Positions 8,901-18,370 of a stretch of 64,000 nt of DNA are shown piece by piece. The translations under genes were made by a program, and so were the position numbers. Position 1 is the stretch's first letter; each line of letters starts with the position of its first letter. Source of the DNA: Bugulina stolonifera. Its lineage: Eukaryota; Bryozoa; Gymnolaemata; Cheilostomatida; Bugulidae. Location of the stretch: NCBI GenBank assembly GCA_935421135.1, contig OW285196.1, positions 15,745,001 through 15,809,000 of the forward strand, in the 5' to 3' direction. The notes under the pieces were generated by a model. It had not been told where the DNA came from. It saw only the letters and a program-made list of their open reading frames with translations, and made no database searches.

Positions 8901-11089
8901 AAACAAACTAGCATAGACTTTACACTACTCTTGTACAGTGTACAGCTGAGTAATGGTACATGTATCTTTTTAATGTTGAGTTCACAGTGAATAGAGTATG
9001 GAAAGGTAACTCCAATATTTGCACTAAGTTAGTGACACATTATAAGCAGTGTTTTACCTTTGTCTATCTATTGCTGCCTTTGCCTCTCCACACAAACATT
9101 TTAGGGCTGCACAGTAGTACGCATTTGGTTATACCCTTGCAGTATAGATCTGTTAATTATAATAATATAATTCCCATTTCATTGGAGTATACAGGCTAAT
9201 AGCCATGTGGTTCTATGTTTCAGTACCAAATGGTATCAGTGCATCCACCAAGATCATCATAGTCTTGGGTTCAGCTGTTTTACTATTCTTCATTATAATG
9301 GTGAGTATCTGTTAGAGTATGCCTGTCTTTAGTTAATACCTGATTGGCCTTTGAGGCTACCTACAACCCAGTAGATTTGTAATGTAAGTCAGTGTGTGTC
9401 CCAAACTGTCTTGACAGAACAAATAGTTCCTTTTGATATCTCCTTGGTTTGCTGAAAACAACTTTAACCACCTTAATATGGAGCCTTCACTAACCACAAG
9501 GTTCTATAGCTTCAATATTGTAATGGTTTCTGTGATTTGGTGCGGTCGTCCTGGACGACTATCGACCCAGAAATGAAGTGCCTATGAGTGGTAATAGGAC
9601 TTCGCATTACATGAAAGATCGAGCGGTCTCAGTAGCCCAAATACTACCAAAGACGACCCATCTGATCTCAAGTCCGACCTTCAGACTATACAATGAACGA
9701 GAGTAGTTCGACCTAGTAGGCGGTTTGCTAAGCGAATGACCTAGTAAAAGGAAGAGAAAGTCTCTGTATCAAGTATAGATGTGTCTTTATTGAAAGCCAA
9801 GTGTAGACTGAGACAATGAACAGTAAAACAGTGCCCTTTATATAGTATAAGGACTTCCGGCCGACGTGACGTCGGGAAAAGACGACGTGTGGTCGTCCGG
9901 AAGTTGCGCAACAAGATGGCCGCCGGAAGCCCGACGGCCGACCCAAAATAGGTCGGGTTCTACAAAAGTTGCTTATAATGGTCCAATTCATGTACAAAAT
10001 GAATATCAATGGATTCTGAGAGGTCGGGCCTCTGTACATGGGTATAAAAGGCATTAAAAAGACTTAGTAACATTCATGCAGTTATATACAGTTATATAGC
10101 GGAACAATACATGAATAAGTAGTGAGTATTAGCACATGGAGACACGTATGTAGACAGTAATTAATGGTTTGGACATGTAATGCAGTTAAAGGTAAGTATA
10201 CGAACACTAATTATGAGAATGTGAGTGTCAGATGAGTAGCGCTATAACAACTACTAAACACTTAAGGTGCGATGGAGCTTCGTCCGGGAGTTGTAGTCGT
10301 ATACAAATGTCCTGTACCATCACAATATTAAGCAGATTGTATTATACTCTTCATGAAAGTAAACTGTTGCATGTCAAATATGTATTTCTGTTGAACTTCC
10401 TTTAGATATTTGCAGTTGTCTATAAACTAAAGAAGAGCAAGACTGTTGGGCCAGAGACTGACTACAGCAGATATGTACAGGGTGACAATAGCGGCAGCAG
10501 CAGATATGGACCAGGTGACAATAGCGGCAGCAGCAGATATGGACCAGGCCTGTCTTCAGACGTTGGTAACTCTGCACAGCAAAGGCAGCGTAAACGTGAA
10601 TCCCAGAGTTCTTTCTCACAGTTGAAACAGCGTAGACGTGAATCCCAGAGTTCTTTTTACCCCGCTAAAGAATCTGTATACCCAAAAACTGGAAAGTCTG
10701 GGTATTCTCTTCCACCCAGACAGCAAGGAGTTTATGACAGTGTGTACTACGAGACTGGGAATGTCTATGATCAGGTAACTGATTACTATGGTCAATACTC
10801 TACTGTGGACTACTCAGCCATAACACCACTACCACCACAACCACCACTACCACCACAACCACCACGACCATCACTACCATCACTACCCAGTCAGCACAAA
10901 CCAATAACCAGTGGCAACACTTCTAGGCAGCCCTTGGTGCATCGACCACTACCCAACCCAGTTTCTAATCGACTTTTACCAAAACCTAGTCAGCCGACCT
11001 CCAGCTCTGGTACTGTATCAGGTGCAAACACTTCACTAAACTCAGAGAAAAACACAAAGAAACACAAACTACCGAAACAGTCAAAATAA
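2670..11089 (+). CDS. Kinase-less single-pass receptor with furin-like ectodomain and Tyr/Pro-rich tail (gene span)
   Basis: This is a multi-exon gene whose phases join cleanly: 2670-2902, 5145-5275, 5396-5574, 6568-6729, 7353-7533, (8128-8160 optional), 8278-8477, 9224-9300, 10406-11089. Domain order is furin-like cysteine-rich, fibronectin III-like beta modules, a short Thr/Pro stalk, one membrane segment, then a 227-residue cytoplasmic tail. With the L-domain exons upstream this is the ectodomain plan of insulin/EGF-type receptors, but the stop comes without any kinase domain. The tail offers many tyrosines, an ITIM-like VDYSAI and a polyproline run with PxxPxR, so it probably recruits SH2, SH3 and WW adaptors. 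Ligand and partners are unknown. The gene converges on the nucleotidyltransferase-TPR pseudogene. The start is not identified. Confidence 0.75.
3533..4603. mobile_element. hAT-like element with (ACTTG)n ends in receptor intron
   Basis: Ends CAGAGCTGGGTCC and inverted GGACCCAACTCTG are flanked by CTTCAACC on both sides (3525-3532, 4604-4611), a perfect 8 bp duplication. Subterminal ACTTG arrays cover about 3545-3770 and 4345-4590. No coding capacity. It shares internal sequence (around 4160-4205) with 25405-25450, inverted. Confidence 0.9.
5145..5275 (+). CDS. Exon: furin-like cysteine-rich domain, part 2
   Basis: Acceptor GATGTAG and donor GGT|GTAAGT bound the exon; phase 0 in, phase 2 out. 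It reads GDTDCAICKNY, CIKECPP, then CLPCQSGCTQ, completing the GCTGPGDTDC signature across the splice junction. This junction in a conserved motif is strong evidence that the two exons are joined. Confidence 0.85.
5396..5574 (+). CDS. Exon: fibronectin III-like ectodomain module
   Basis: Acceptor AATTCAG, donor AAAG|GTATTA; phase 2 in, phase 1 out. Alternating hydrophobic strands (IYTLTIQVDPNG, YLSWKLTLHNYCG) and two nearby cysteines (CGSSC) fit a beta-sandwich of fibronectin III type. The domain call is by pattern only. Confidence 0.7.
5626..5925. repeat. 20 bp minisatellite in receptor intron
   Basis: About 15 units of a 20 bp motif close to TAGCATAGCGTACTATTGTA with a few substitutions. 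It is intronic and related to the array at 6183-6547, which shares AGCATAGC(A/G)TACT. Confidence 0.9.
6018..6146. repeat. 25 bp minisatellite, about 5 units
   Basis: Five units containing CATATATCTACATGTAAATG, nearly identical, lying between the two related 20 bp arrays in the same intron. Confidence 0.9.
6183..6547. repeat. 20 bp minisatellite, about 18 units
   Basis: Units near AGCATAGCATACTGTGATAT repeat up to 20 bp before the acceptor of the exon at 6568. Long frames on the minus strand here are products of the repeat (20 bp period, so all three frames cycle) and are not genes. Confidence 0.9.
6568..6729 (+). CDS. Exon: fibronectin III-like module, second half
   Basis: Acceptor AACACAG, donor ACAG|GTAAGG; phase 1 in, phase 1 out. 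The frame includes YRLRASTLYSYMVDVIAKT. A Leu-x-x-x-x-x-Tyr-x-V-x-V pattern like this (L...YSYMVDV) is typical of the F and G strands of fibronectin III. Phase agrees with both neighbours. Confidence 0.7.
6882..7215. repeat. 20 bp minisatellite, about 17 units
   Basis: Units near TAGTGTCTCCTAGCACCTGC, some identical, with decaying units to about 7290. This is the third 20 bp-period array in neighbouring introns of one gene, with an unrelated motif. Confidence 0.9.
7353..7533 (+). CDS. Exon: ectodomain beta module
   Basis: Acceptor TTTACCAG, donor CAAAG|GTGATT; phase 1 in, phase 2 out. Reads KKVVVAKSSIYIVVSEIIKV and later VGVTLIGEDL, all beta-rich. No cysteine is present. Probably a third fibronectin III-like or stalk module. 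Confidence 0.65.
8128..8160 (+). CDS. Possible 33 nt in-frame micro-exon
   Basis: Acceptor GAGGTCAG and donor CACCAG|GTAATG bound 33 nt that enter and leave in phase 2 and read LSSCTLYIVT. Skipping it also keeps the frame, because the exons ending at 7533 and starting at 8278 join directly. Treat it as a cassette-exon candidate only. Confidence 0.25.
8278..8477 (+). CDS. Exon: juxtamembrane ectodomain module and TTTT stalk
   Basis: Acceptor GGGTTGCAG, donor ACAG|GTATGA; phase 2 in, phase 1 out. The frame carries a beta-rich module (YSVRIILPPKNF, YRVDFYDSTE) and ends in SVPTTTTG, a short threonine stalk before the membrane exon. Its donor site is copied about nine times by the 40 bp tandem repeat that follows. 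Confidence 0.7.
8478..8852 (+). repeat. 40 bp tandem repeat that duplicates the exon end and donor site
   Basis: About nine 40 bp units run from the donor of the upstream exon. Most units contain CTACTACTACAGGTATGATT, that is, the last exon codons plus the 5' splice site. Later units diverge (GATATAAGTATGA, GCTACAGGTGTGA). Confidence 0.9.
9224..9300 (+). CDS. Exon: transmembrane segment
   Basis: Acceptor CTATGTTTCAG, donor ATG|GTGAGT; phase 1 in, phase 0 out. After VPNGISASTK it has the hydrophobic run IIIVLGSAVLLFFIIM, continued by IFAVV of the next exon, then basic KLKKSK as stop-transfer. This gives a type I single-pass topology. Confidence 0.85.
9519..10324 (+). mobile_element. Solo LTR (806 bp) in receptor intron
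   Basis: The element begins TGTAATGGT and ends ACCATCACA (TG...CA ends with short inverted repeat) and is flanked by ATAT on both sides (9515-9518, 10325-10328). It has a TATAAAAG box at 10043-10050 and no internal gag-pol. A near-identical 796 bp copy with the same ATAT duplication lies at 49675-50470, where an empty site exists at 33240-33243. It is an LTR retrotransposon remnant; the family is not identified. Confidence 0.8.
10406..11089 (+). CDS. Terminal exon: cytoplasmic tail with tyrosine motifs and polyproline
   Basis: Acceptor CTTCCTTTAG opens phase 0 with IFAVVYKLKKSK, and the frame runs 227 codons to TAA. In order: the membrane exit, a twice-repeated GDNSGSSRYGP, twice-repeated RESQSSF, a tyrosine cluster (SVYPKTG, VYDSVYYETGNVYDQV, DYYGQYSTVDYSAI), a proline run (PLPPQPP...PPRP) and a basic C-terminus. 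VDYSAI fits the ITIM consensus [SIVL]xYxx[IVL], and PPQPPR fits a class II SH3 ligand (PxxPx[RK]). There is no catalytic domain. The 3' part from about 10587 is present again at 33538 and 50769. Confidence 0.85.
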   Translation: MFAVVYKLKKSKTVGPETDYSRYVQGDNSGSSRYGPGDNSGSSRYGPGLSSDVGNSAQQRQRKRESQSSFSQLKQRRRESQSSFYPAKESVYPKTGKSGYSLPPRQQGVYDSVYYETGNVYDQVTDYYGQYSTVDYSAITPLPPQPPLPPQPPRPSLPSLPSQHKPITSGNTSRQPLVHRPLPNPVSNRLLPKPSQPTSSSGTVSGANTSLNSEKNTKKHKLPKQSK

Positions 11090-11253
11090 AACTTGAATTG
11101 CCCCACCCTGGATGATGTACAGCCTAAGCACTCAATTCATTCTCAACTTGCAGTTAAGTTGGTTTAAGCTGACAAGATAAACTGGTAACTTTCTGAAGAT
11201 AAAGAAGGTTTTTATAACTAAAGACTATCAACTATTTCTGTAGACTGTATGTG

Positions 11254-11259
11254 AATAAA
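11254..11259 (+). terminator. PolyA signal AATAAA of receptor gene
   Basis: AATAAA lies 165 bp after the stop codon and is conserved at 34276-34281 and 51474-51479 behind the duplicated tail exons. Confidence 0.6.
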
Positions 11260-11267
11260 GACTTTCA

Positions 11268-11553
11268 CTAAAACCTAGTTAGCCGACCTCCAGCTCTGGT
11301 CCTGTATCAGCTGCAAACACTTCACTCAGCTCACAGAAGAACTCAACCAAACACAAACTACCAAAATAGAACTTAAATTGTGCAATCTTGGATGATGTAC
11401 AGCTTAAGCACTCAAAGTCTATTCTCAACTGTGATGTCTTGCATTTAATTTGGTTTCAGCTGACAATATAAACTGGTAATTTCCTACAGATAAAGGATTT
11501 TTTGCAACTGAAAACTATCAACTATTTCTGCAGACTGTATATGGATAAAGATT
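11268..11553 (+). repeat. Partial tandem duplication of the tail-exon 3' end
   Basis: This repeats about 10979-11259, the last codons and 3'UTR of the tail exon, with decay (AACCTAGTTAGCCGACC, then QLQTLHSAH-like broken frame). Copy 3 has the same duplication (about 51487-51770) but copy 2 does not. Confidence 0.8.
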
Positions 11554-12325
11554 GAGGGAGAGATGTCCCCACTACAAGCTAGCTAACACTGTTAAAGAGG
11601 TTAACTTTCCATAACACACTCAAAATGTAACACACAGAGTACATGTGGATAATGAGGTCAAGCAGATGTATTACTTAGAGTAATTATGAATAGAGTAATT
11701 ATGAATAGTTATCTAAAAAGTAGAATATCGGCTATCACAGTACAGGTAAAAGTCACACAGCACTCAATTCAATGTATGATAAATATTAATTATTATTTGA
11801 TAACACACTGTGAAATATGATATAAAACCGAAGTAGTGTTTGCATACTAGCTAATGGCTACACACATAACAAAAATGCTGGAGAAGTACAAGTGGAGTGA
11901 TACTGCAGAATACTAAACTTATGTTCCAGGTAATATCTAATGTACTCAGTATGGTAACATTTAATTCTTGAATGTCTCAGTAGAGGATGGTTATTGTTTT
12001 ATAGTTAAATCAGTTCAGGATAGCAGCACTAATATATCAATCTATTAGAATAGATATATAGATGGAATATAGAATAAAATACGGAATGTAACTTATAGAG
12101 ATGATATTCTCCATGTGCGTACATGTAATGAAAGTGTGATGTATGTACATGTAAGTGTAAGTATATGTACATATAGGTAAGTGTGAGGGTAAGTATACAT
12201 TGTATGTAAGTGTATGCATATGTGCGGTGTAGGTGGAGCTGTAGGTGTAATGAAATCTGCTCTGCTTTGTGTAACTAGATGTAGTACTCTACTAGATTTC
12301 AGACACTGATTGCTGTCACCTCTAC
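11554..12325. other. Convergent intergenic region, copy 1
   Basis: This is the 3' flank between the receptor gene (plus) and the TPR pseudogene (minus). It is AT-rich with short TATAT and ACATGTA runs. I see no coding sequence; short tyrosine-rich frames near 12037-12219 come from GTATATG-type repeats. Confidence 0.6.
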
Positions 12326-12922
12326 CTACTGGTAGATTATGTTAGAAAACTCATGTTGAACAAGTTTCACCAGGTGAAGGCTGTCAGTCAGTGATTTAGC
12401 CTCTGTATTCACTTTTATACACTCAGCATGTCTGCTGCACTTCTCTAGAAGCTGGCTACTCATATTTAGAGCTTTCTGTGCATGCTCTAAGGCTATTGTA
12501 GTGTTACTGAGATGTAGTAGTAGTGTTGCTATGGTGATGTGAAGCTTGGCCAATGAGGTTGTAGTATCTACATCTCCAGAAATTTGTTCATACAGACAGA
12601 GAGCCGTGTGGAGCCAAGTCCAGCATCTGCCCCATGACCCTGTATTTAGATGACAGATCCCCATTAGGTGGTAGTTCTCAGCTAGAATGAGTTCGTTACT
12701 TGTTGGTGTTTGTTTCACAGAGAGAAGTAGAAACTGTTGAGCTCTTCTGTAGTCTTTGAGATCCACACAGACTTGTGCTATTCTGTTTAGAACTACAGCA
12801 GTTAGATGGGAGTTCTTTGTAGGTGTCACCAGTGCCTGTGTGTAGAGACTGGATGCATTTTTATGTTGATGTACAACTCTGTACAGATTACCAATGGAAG
12901 TATAGGTATTGATCAAGCCAGC

Positions 12923-14242
12923 TAGGCTAGATGTATCACTATGACTCTCATACACAGCTTTCCACATCTCTAAAGCCTTCATGTGATACACCAGTGACTG
13001 TGTATAAACTCCCATCTTCTCATACACATGGCCTATATTGTTGTAACTGGTAGCTATATCAGAGTGATTAGCCTGTTCACCATACACAGCTTTCCACATC
13101 TCTAAAGCCTTCATGTGATACTCCAGTGACTGTGTATAATCTCCCATCTTCTCATACACATGGCCTATATTGTTGTAACTGGTAGCTATATCAGAGTGAA
13201 TAGTCTGTTCACCATACACAGCTTTCCTCATCTCTAAAGCCTTCATGTAATACTCCAGTGACTGTGTATAATATCCCATCTCATTGTACACATTGCCTAT
13301 ATTGTTGTAACTGCTAGCTATATCAGAGTGATTAGTCTGTTCACCATGCACAGCTTTCATCATCTCTAAAGCCTTCATGTAATACTCCAGTGACTGTGTA
13401 TAATCTCCCATCTCATTGTACACACTGCCTATATTGTAGTAACTGGTAGGTATATGAGAGTGATTAGTCTGTTCACCATGCACAGCTTTCCATATCTCTA
13501 AAGCCATCATGTGATACACCAGTGACTGTGTATAATCTCCCATCTGATTATACACATGACCTATATTGTTGTAACTGCTAGCTATATCAGAGTGATTAGT
13601 CTGTTCACCATACACAGCTTTCCTCATCTCTAAAGCCTTCATGTGATACACCAGTGAATGTGTATAATCTCCCATTTCATTGTACGCACTGCCTATATTG
13701 TTGTAACTGGTAGCTATATCAGAGTGATTAGTCTGTTCACCATACATAGCTTTCCTCATCTCTAAAGCCTTCATGTGATACACCAGTGACTGTGTATAAT
13801 CACCCATATTATTGTACACACTGCCTATATTGTTGTAACTGTCAGCTATATCAGAGTGATTAGTCTGTTCACCACACACAGCTTTCCTCATCTCTAAAGC
13901 CTTCATGTGATACACCAGTGACTGTGTATAATCTCCCATCTCATTGTACACACCGCCTATATTGTTGTAACTGGTAGCTATATCAGAGTGATTACACTGT
14001 TCACCATACACAGATTTCCTCATCTCTAAAGCCTTCATGTAATACACCAGTGACTGTGTATAATCTCCCATCTCATTGTACACATTGCCTATATTGTTGT
14101 AACTGGTAGCTATAGCAGAGTGATTAGTCTGTTCACCATACACAGCTTTCCTCATCTCTAAAGCCTTCATGTGATACACCAGTGACTGTGTATAATCTCC
14201 CATCTCATTGTACACATTTCCTATATTGTTGTAACTGGTAGC
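12923..14242 (-). repeat. Coding 132 bp tandem array, 10 TPR units (copy 1)
   Basis: Ten head-to-tail 132 bp units encode 44-residue repeats, SYNNIG-VYN-MGDYTQSL then YHMKALEM-KAVYGEQTNHS. Units differ by only a few residues. This is the TPR_12/kinesin-light-chain style of TPR. Homologous arrays have 8 units (35710-36765) and 4 units (53143-53670). Confidence 0.9.
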
Positions 14243-16170
14243 TACATGTATACTATGTATAACACCTCCATGTAACCCCCTCTTCTCACCAAAGTTTTTG
14301 TTGCTACTCGTCAGCTCCAATATCTCCAGAGAGTCTTTATAACATTCTAATGCAGATGAATTCTGTGTGAGGTTGGACAATGTGCAACCCAGTGTATTAT
14401 AAGCACTTCCTGTAATCTCTATGCAGCCCATTACAGAACCAGACAATTCCTGTTCACTCAATAGTTTCTGTTTAACATACTCTGCTAGTGACTGCTGTAC
14501 CTCCAGTCCTAACAATTCCTTTAGCAGTAAGATAACCCGATTCATCACTGACTTGGCTTTCTTGTATTTTGCTTGCTGAGTCATACACACTGCAACCATA
14601 ATCTTCCTCTGTACTATCTCTAGAGAGTGTGTATCATATGCAGCAAGCCAGGTCAGGTACTCTATGCCTATAGTGTACTCCTCAGCATGGTAAAGGATAG
14701 CAAAGCATATCTCTAGATACTTCTTCTCTGTAGGGTCAGACTTGTCTGTGTGATACTCTGCTCTGATTACCTCGATAAACTTTACACAGTCTCTAACTTG
14801 CTCTTTACCTGCTACTCGGTAGAGATGATTCAGAGCTTCCTGGTATTCTCCGACAAACGCCAGGAGTTCTGCTTTCACCATGAAATCTGTATTAGAAATC
14901 CTGAAACCCTTCATTACAGACTGGAGTTTGGTTACTATGTTAGAAGATGAGTTTTTAAACTCGTGACTGTTGGCTCTTTGTAAAGCAGCGGTGACTGCCT
15001 GTTTGATTGGTACGAGTATACACCCCAGTATAATAAATACATTCTGTGGTACGTGGTACCTGTCTGACACTGAGCTGGTATCTTTAGCTGCAGTGTAGAT
15101 GGAGAGTAGCTCTGACTGTCCTTCCATACAAATGTAAGCAGTGGTACGGATGTATATAGATAGAGCTAGCATGATGTGCATGTATCTGAGATCTTCTGCA
15201 GTTAAAATATTTAACTGGTGCATCTTGGTGTAGGTATCCCATGAATATTCAGAGCCTCAAGGTCAACGATGTGGTAAGGTCATGAGCAAGTATGGTAGGG
15301 TACCTGAATATGTCCATTTTCACTTTCAAATCTGTGTTTTTGGTTTTTGCAAATTCGAACTCAGGTAGAAAATTGTATTCTTGTGTCTTTCGATAACAAA
15401 TTTAGTCTCTTTCTTGTTGCAAACAAGTTTCCTTTAACAACACCTTCCTCATATTCCAACATTTGATTGAGAAAGGAAGAATACAGATTGCTCCCTTCCT
15501 TGTGAGAGTAAAGGAGAGCGGAGGAAGATACGAGGTCAGCGAGGTCATGAACTCTCTTGCTGTCAGTTGGTGACATCACTTCCTTCTTGTACAACTCCAT
15601 CAACTGATCAACAGTCAGAGTCAGACTCTGATTACTGTCTGGGTGACCAGTTGGTATGTGACCAGCTCTCCTGGAGATTCCATCTATTCTGTACCCCACA
15701 GTAGGAGTAATAGACACTGATGTAACAGTACGCTTGATACCAATGGTTTTCAATGGTGTTTCACCAAGGTTACCTATTCTAAAGTAACTATCAACTGCCA
15801 ACTTCTGGAAATATTCTCTCTCAGAGTCATTCTCGACAATGAAAGCATATTCTAAGTCAGAGTAGGGAGTTGCCTCTCCTCTGGCTACAGAACCTAAATC
15901 AATTACAGCAAAGGAACAAGGAGGGACATGGCCATCTTTCTGAAGGGCTTCCACACATGAGTCAATCACAGAACGACTGTAGCTAATGAAACCATCTGTA
16001 CACTCTTTACTCAATGAGAAGACCTGTTGAGAGAAATTAACAGCCTGGTTCAAGTTTGATTCACTGAACGTGTCCTCAGTGTTGAGAGCTTCTTGTTCAA
16101 CTCTGATTCTATCAAAGTCAAGTCTTGTACCTTCTCTGTATTCTCTGAGCAGCTCTTTGTGTCGATTGGT

Positions 16171-16259
16171 CAACAGCTGGTGTTCCTCAAAGCTGATTTG
16201 AGGAACACCAGCTGTTGTTCTACCTCGTGGCTATAGTAGGTTCTATAGCCACGAGGTAG
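16171..16259. repeat. Two adjacent perfect hairpins replacing coding sequence
   Basis: Hairpin 1 has 21 bp arms 16171-16191 and 16197-16217 with a 5 nt loop. Hairpin 2 has 17 bp arms 16220-16236 and 16243-16259 with a 6 nt loop. In copies 2 and 3 the outer arms are present but the sequence between them is ordinary coding sequence. Confidence 0.95.
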
Positions 16260-16809
16260 TTTGCTCCACCATGGGCCTGCAGTGAATGATAATACATGAA
16301 CATATTCATACTTTGTGATGTTGTAGGATCACATTTAGGAAAAACTAATACTTGTATCTTTAGAGTTAATATCTAGAAATTCACCATCTCAAAGCCACAA
16401 AATTACAACTTAATACTTATCAAACAATATTATGTTTATTGACATGATCCTTTCAGTGACAACTTAGATGGATCAACCCACTTCATGCTGTAACCCTGTG
16501 CTCTAATATCATATAACATTCTGACCAGGAGTCAACCTGCGACTAGTGCACCATGTAGGCCCTTGGCTCATCAGATACATACATGTATAATTTATTCATC
16601 AGTCAACAACAGAACGTTGTACTGAGACATTTCTGACCAGCCTGGTCTGTGACAAAGGTTGGGTTGCAGAGAATCCTGTCAGCTACACCAATAACCACTA
16701 GAGCTACATTCTATTTCTTCATGACGCAGCTTTTGGGAGACAAACCACTGAAGTATCCTACAGTGACACAAACGGTGAAGTAAAATCATACAGAAAGTAT
16801 TCTACTTAC

Positions 16810-16908
16810 TCTAAGATAATCTGCCCAGTGTCCACTTTCTCTTACCTTGTTGTGATACTCTTTAACGAGATCCTCTAGCTCTAGTTCAGTGATCTCTAGT
16901 TCTTGTTC
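16810..16908 (-). pseudogene. Copy 1 equivalent of the coiled N-terminal exon
   Basis: Same borders as the copy 2 exon (acceptor ATCATAG, donor AGA|GTAAGT) and an open frame, EQELEITELELEDLVKEYHNK. One codon differs, GCA to GTA, which turns AACAAGGCAAGA into AACAAGGTAAGA. That is a consensus donor inside the exon. Confidence 0.6.
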
Positions 16909-16910
16909 CT

Positions 16911-18370
16911 ATGATATATAGAAGAACAGTCTAAGAGTCCATTTCTGTCAGCATTTAGTGGAATAAATTTGTGCTAGAGGTTATAGTGTTGTAACACAAC
17001 AAGTCTTGGTTATTAATCATGTCATACCTTACCTGCCTGACCCTGATGAATCATAAAAGTGGGCTTAAATGTTCATCCATGAAAGTAGTATAGTCAGTTC
17101 AGATCCTAAAGATGTCATTCCTGAACCTCGTCAGTCAGTCTACCTCAAAATCTCGACGCAAATTTCACTACAAAATTTGCTCGCTTCGCTCGCATGAAAT
17201 AATGGCTTGTGTTCATGTACTGTGGTCATGTATGCGCATGACCTCTGTTGGTGCCAACATGCTACAGTGACTTCATGAGGAGTTGTGTTTCCTTACATTA
17301 GGGAGACAACTCCAAGTACGTAGCCTAAATTCTAACACCAATATAGTAGGTGGGGTGGGTCGAGTACCCACCCGGCCCTGGGTCATGGTTGAGCGCCTAA
17401 AGCTGCGGACCCACCTTGGCAGCGATGTTGGAGGGCCTAGTCCCAAGATCCTAGCACCACCCTGAGCTGAAATCCTCACCGGCAGCATTACAATATATAT
17501 TAATCACAGGTCCAGGAGAATAATCAATGCCAGCATAACCTGAGTTCCAGCATGCATCCAGTGGGTGGGTGGAGTATCCTCCTCGCCCTGGGTTGGGTCT
17601 GAGGGCCTAAGGCTAGGAACCGGCTCCAGCAGCGATGTCGGTGGACCCGGTCCCAAGGTCCTAGTACCACCCGGAGCCGAGATCCTGACTGGCAGCATTG
17701 CTACATATATATGAATTGTCCTAATTTCTTACCCCAAATCTGATTGGAGGATGGCAGACTGTTAACCGTAGACCGTTAACCGCAGACCGTTCCGTCTTTT
17801 GTAATATGATTTTACAATCACTTGGTGACTCTCCTTCATTATTGAGCAATGACCTTTGTTTGACTTCAAGTGTAGCAACTCAGAGATAGTGGGCATGCTG
17901 GTGAATCTGGGGCTACATCTGCACAGTACTGTCAGAAGAATAGCTCTCTTCCTCTCCAATAATTCCTTTGACAAAACAAGCACAGGAAGAATTGGCTGCT
18001 CAAAGCTCTGGATGCTAGCTTGGAAGGTTGTGATGGCTGATGCTTAGAGAGAAGACCTCTATCAGTTGGCTGCTAGTTGTTGATTTGCTTCTGCTACACT
18101 GCCCCCACTTTCCCACCACCATTGTGTGTAATGGCCCCGAGATAGGCACCTCTGCATCGCGCGATGAAACACAACCTGTGCTGTAATGGGTGCATCATTG
18201 GGTCACTGCTTAATCAGCAGAGAGTCCACCCCAATGTTAGAAGACCAGGTGACAGAACCATTAATGGCCCATAGCGCGATATTCGTCAACGAAAAAGTAG
18301 AGTAACATGGGATAGTAACTGCATTTATCTGCACTGACTATACTACTTCGGAGGTACATGTACATGTACA
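16911..18370. other. Putative first intron of copy 1, left part
   Basis: Noncoding sequence shared with copies 2 and 3. Between about 17280 and 17700 there are two diverged tandem copies of a roughly 225 bp GC-richer block (each ends near CCGAGATCCTGAC/GGCAGCATT). At 17757-17790 there are about 2.5 units of CCGTTAACCGTAGA. I find no gene. Confidence 0.6.

Larger units (their letters stand above)
12326..16908 (-). pseudogene. Nucleotidyltransferase-TPR gene, copy 1 (disabled)
   Basis: Collinear with the intact copy at 35122-44733 but broken in at least five ways. The exon matching 38922-39035 (around 16390-16500) has a 2 bp deletion and reaches a stop. The reading start of the large exon is altered and about 90 bp are replaced by two hairpins (16171-16259). 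There is a 2 bp deletion near 15378 and a 1 bp insertion near 15257. What remains open is the nucleotidyltransferase half (15361-16173, including GSVARGEATPYSDLEYAF) and the TPR half (12326-15223, 965 codons with ten 44-residue units). The first coding exon is probably at 27470-27511. The intact TPR half could still be made from the internal ATG at 15223, but nothing shows that it is. Confidence 0.8.
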
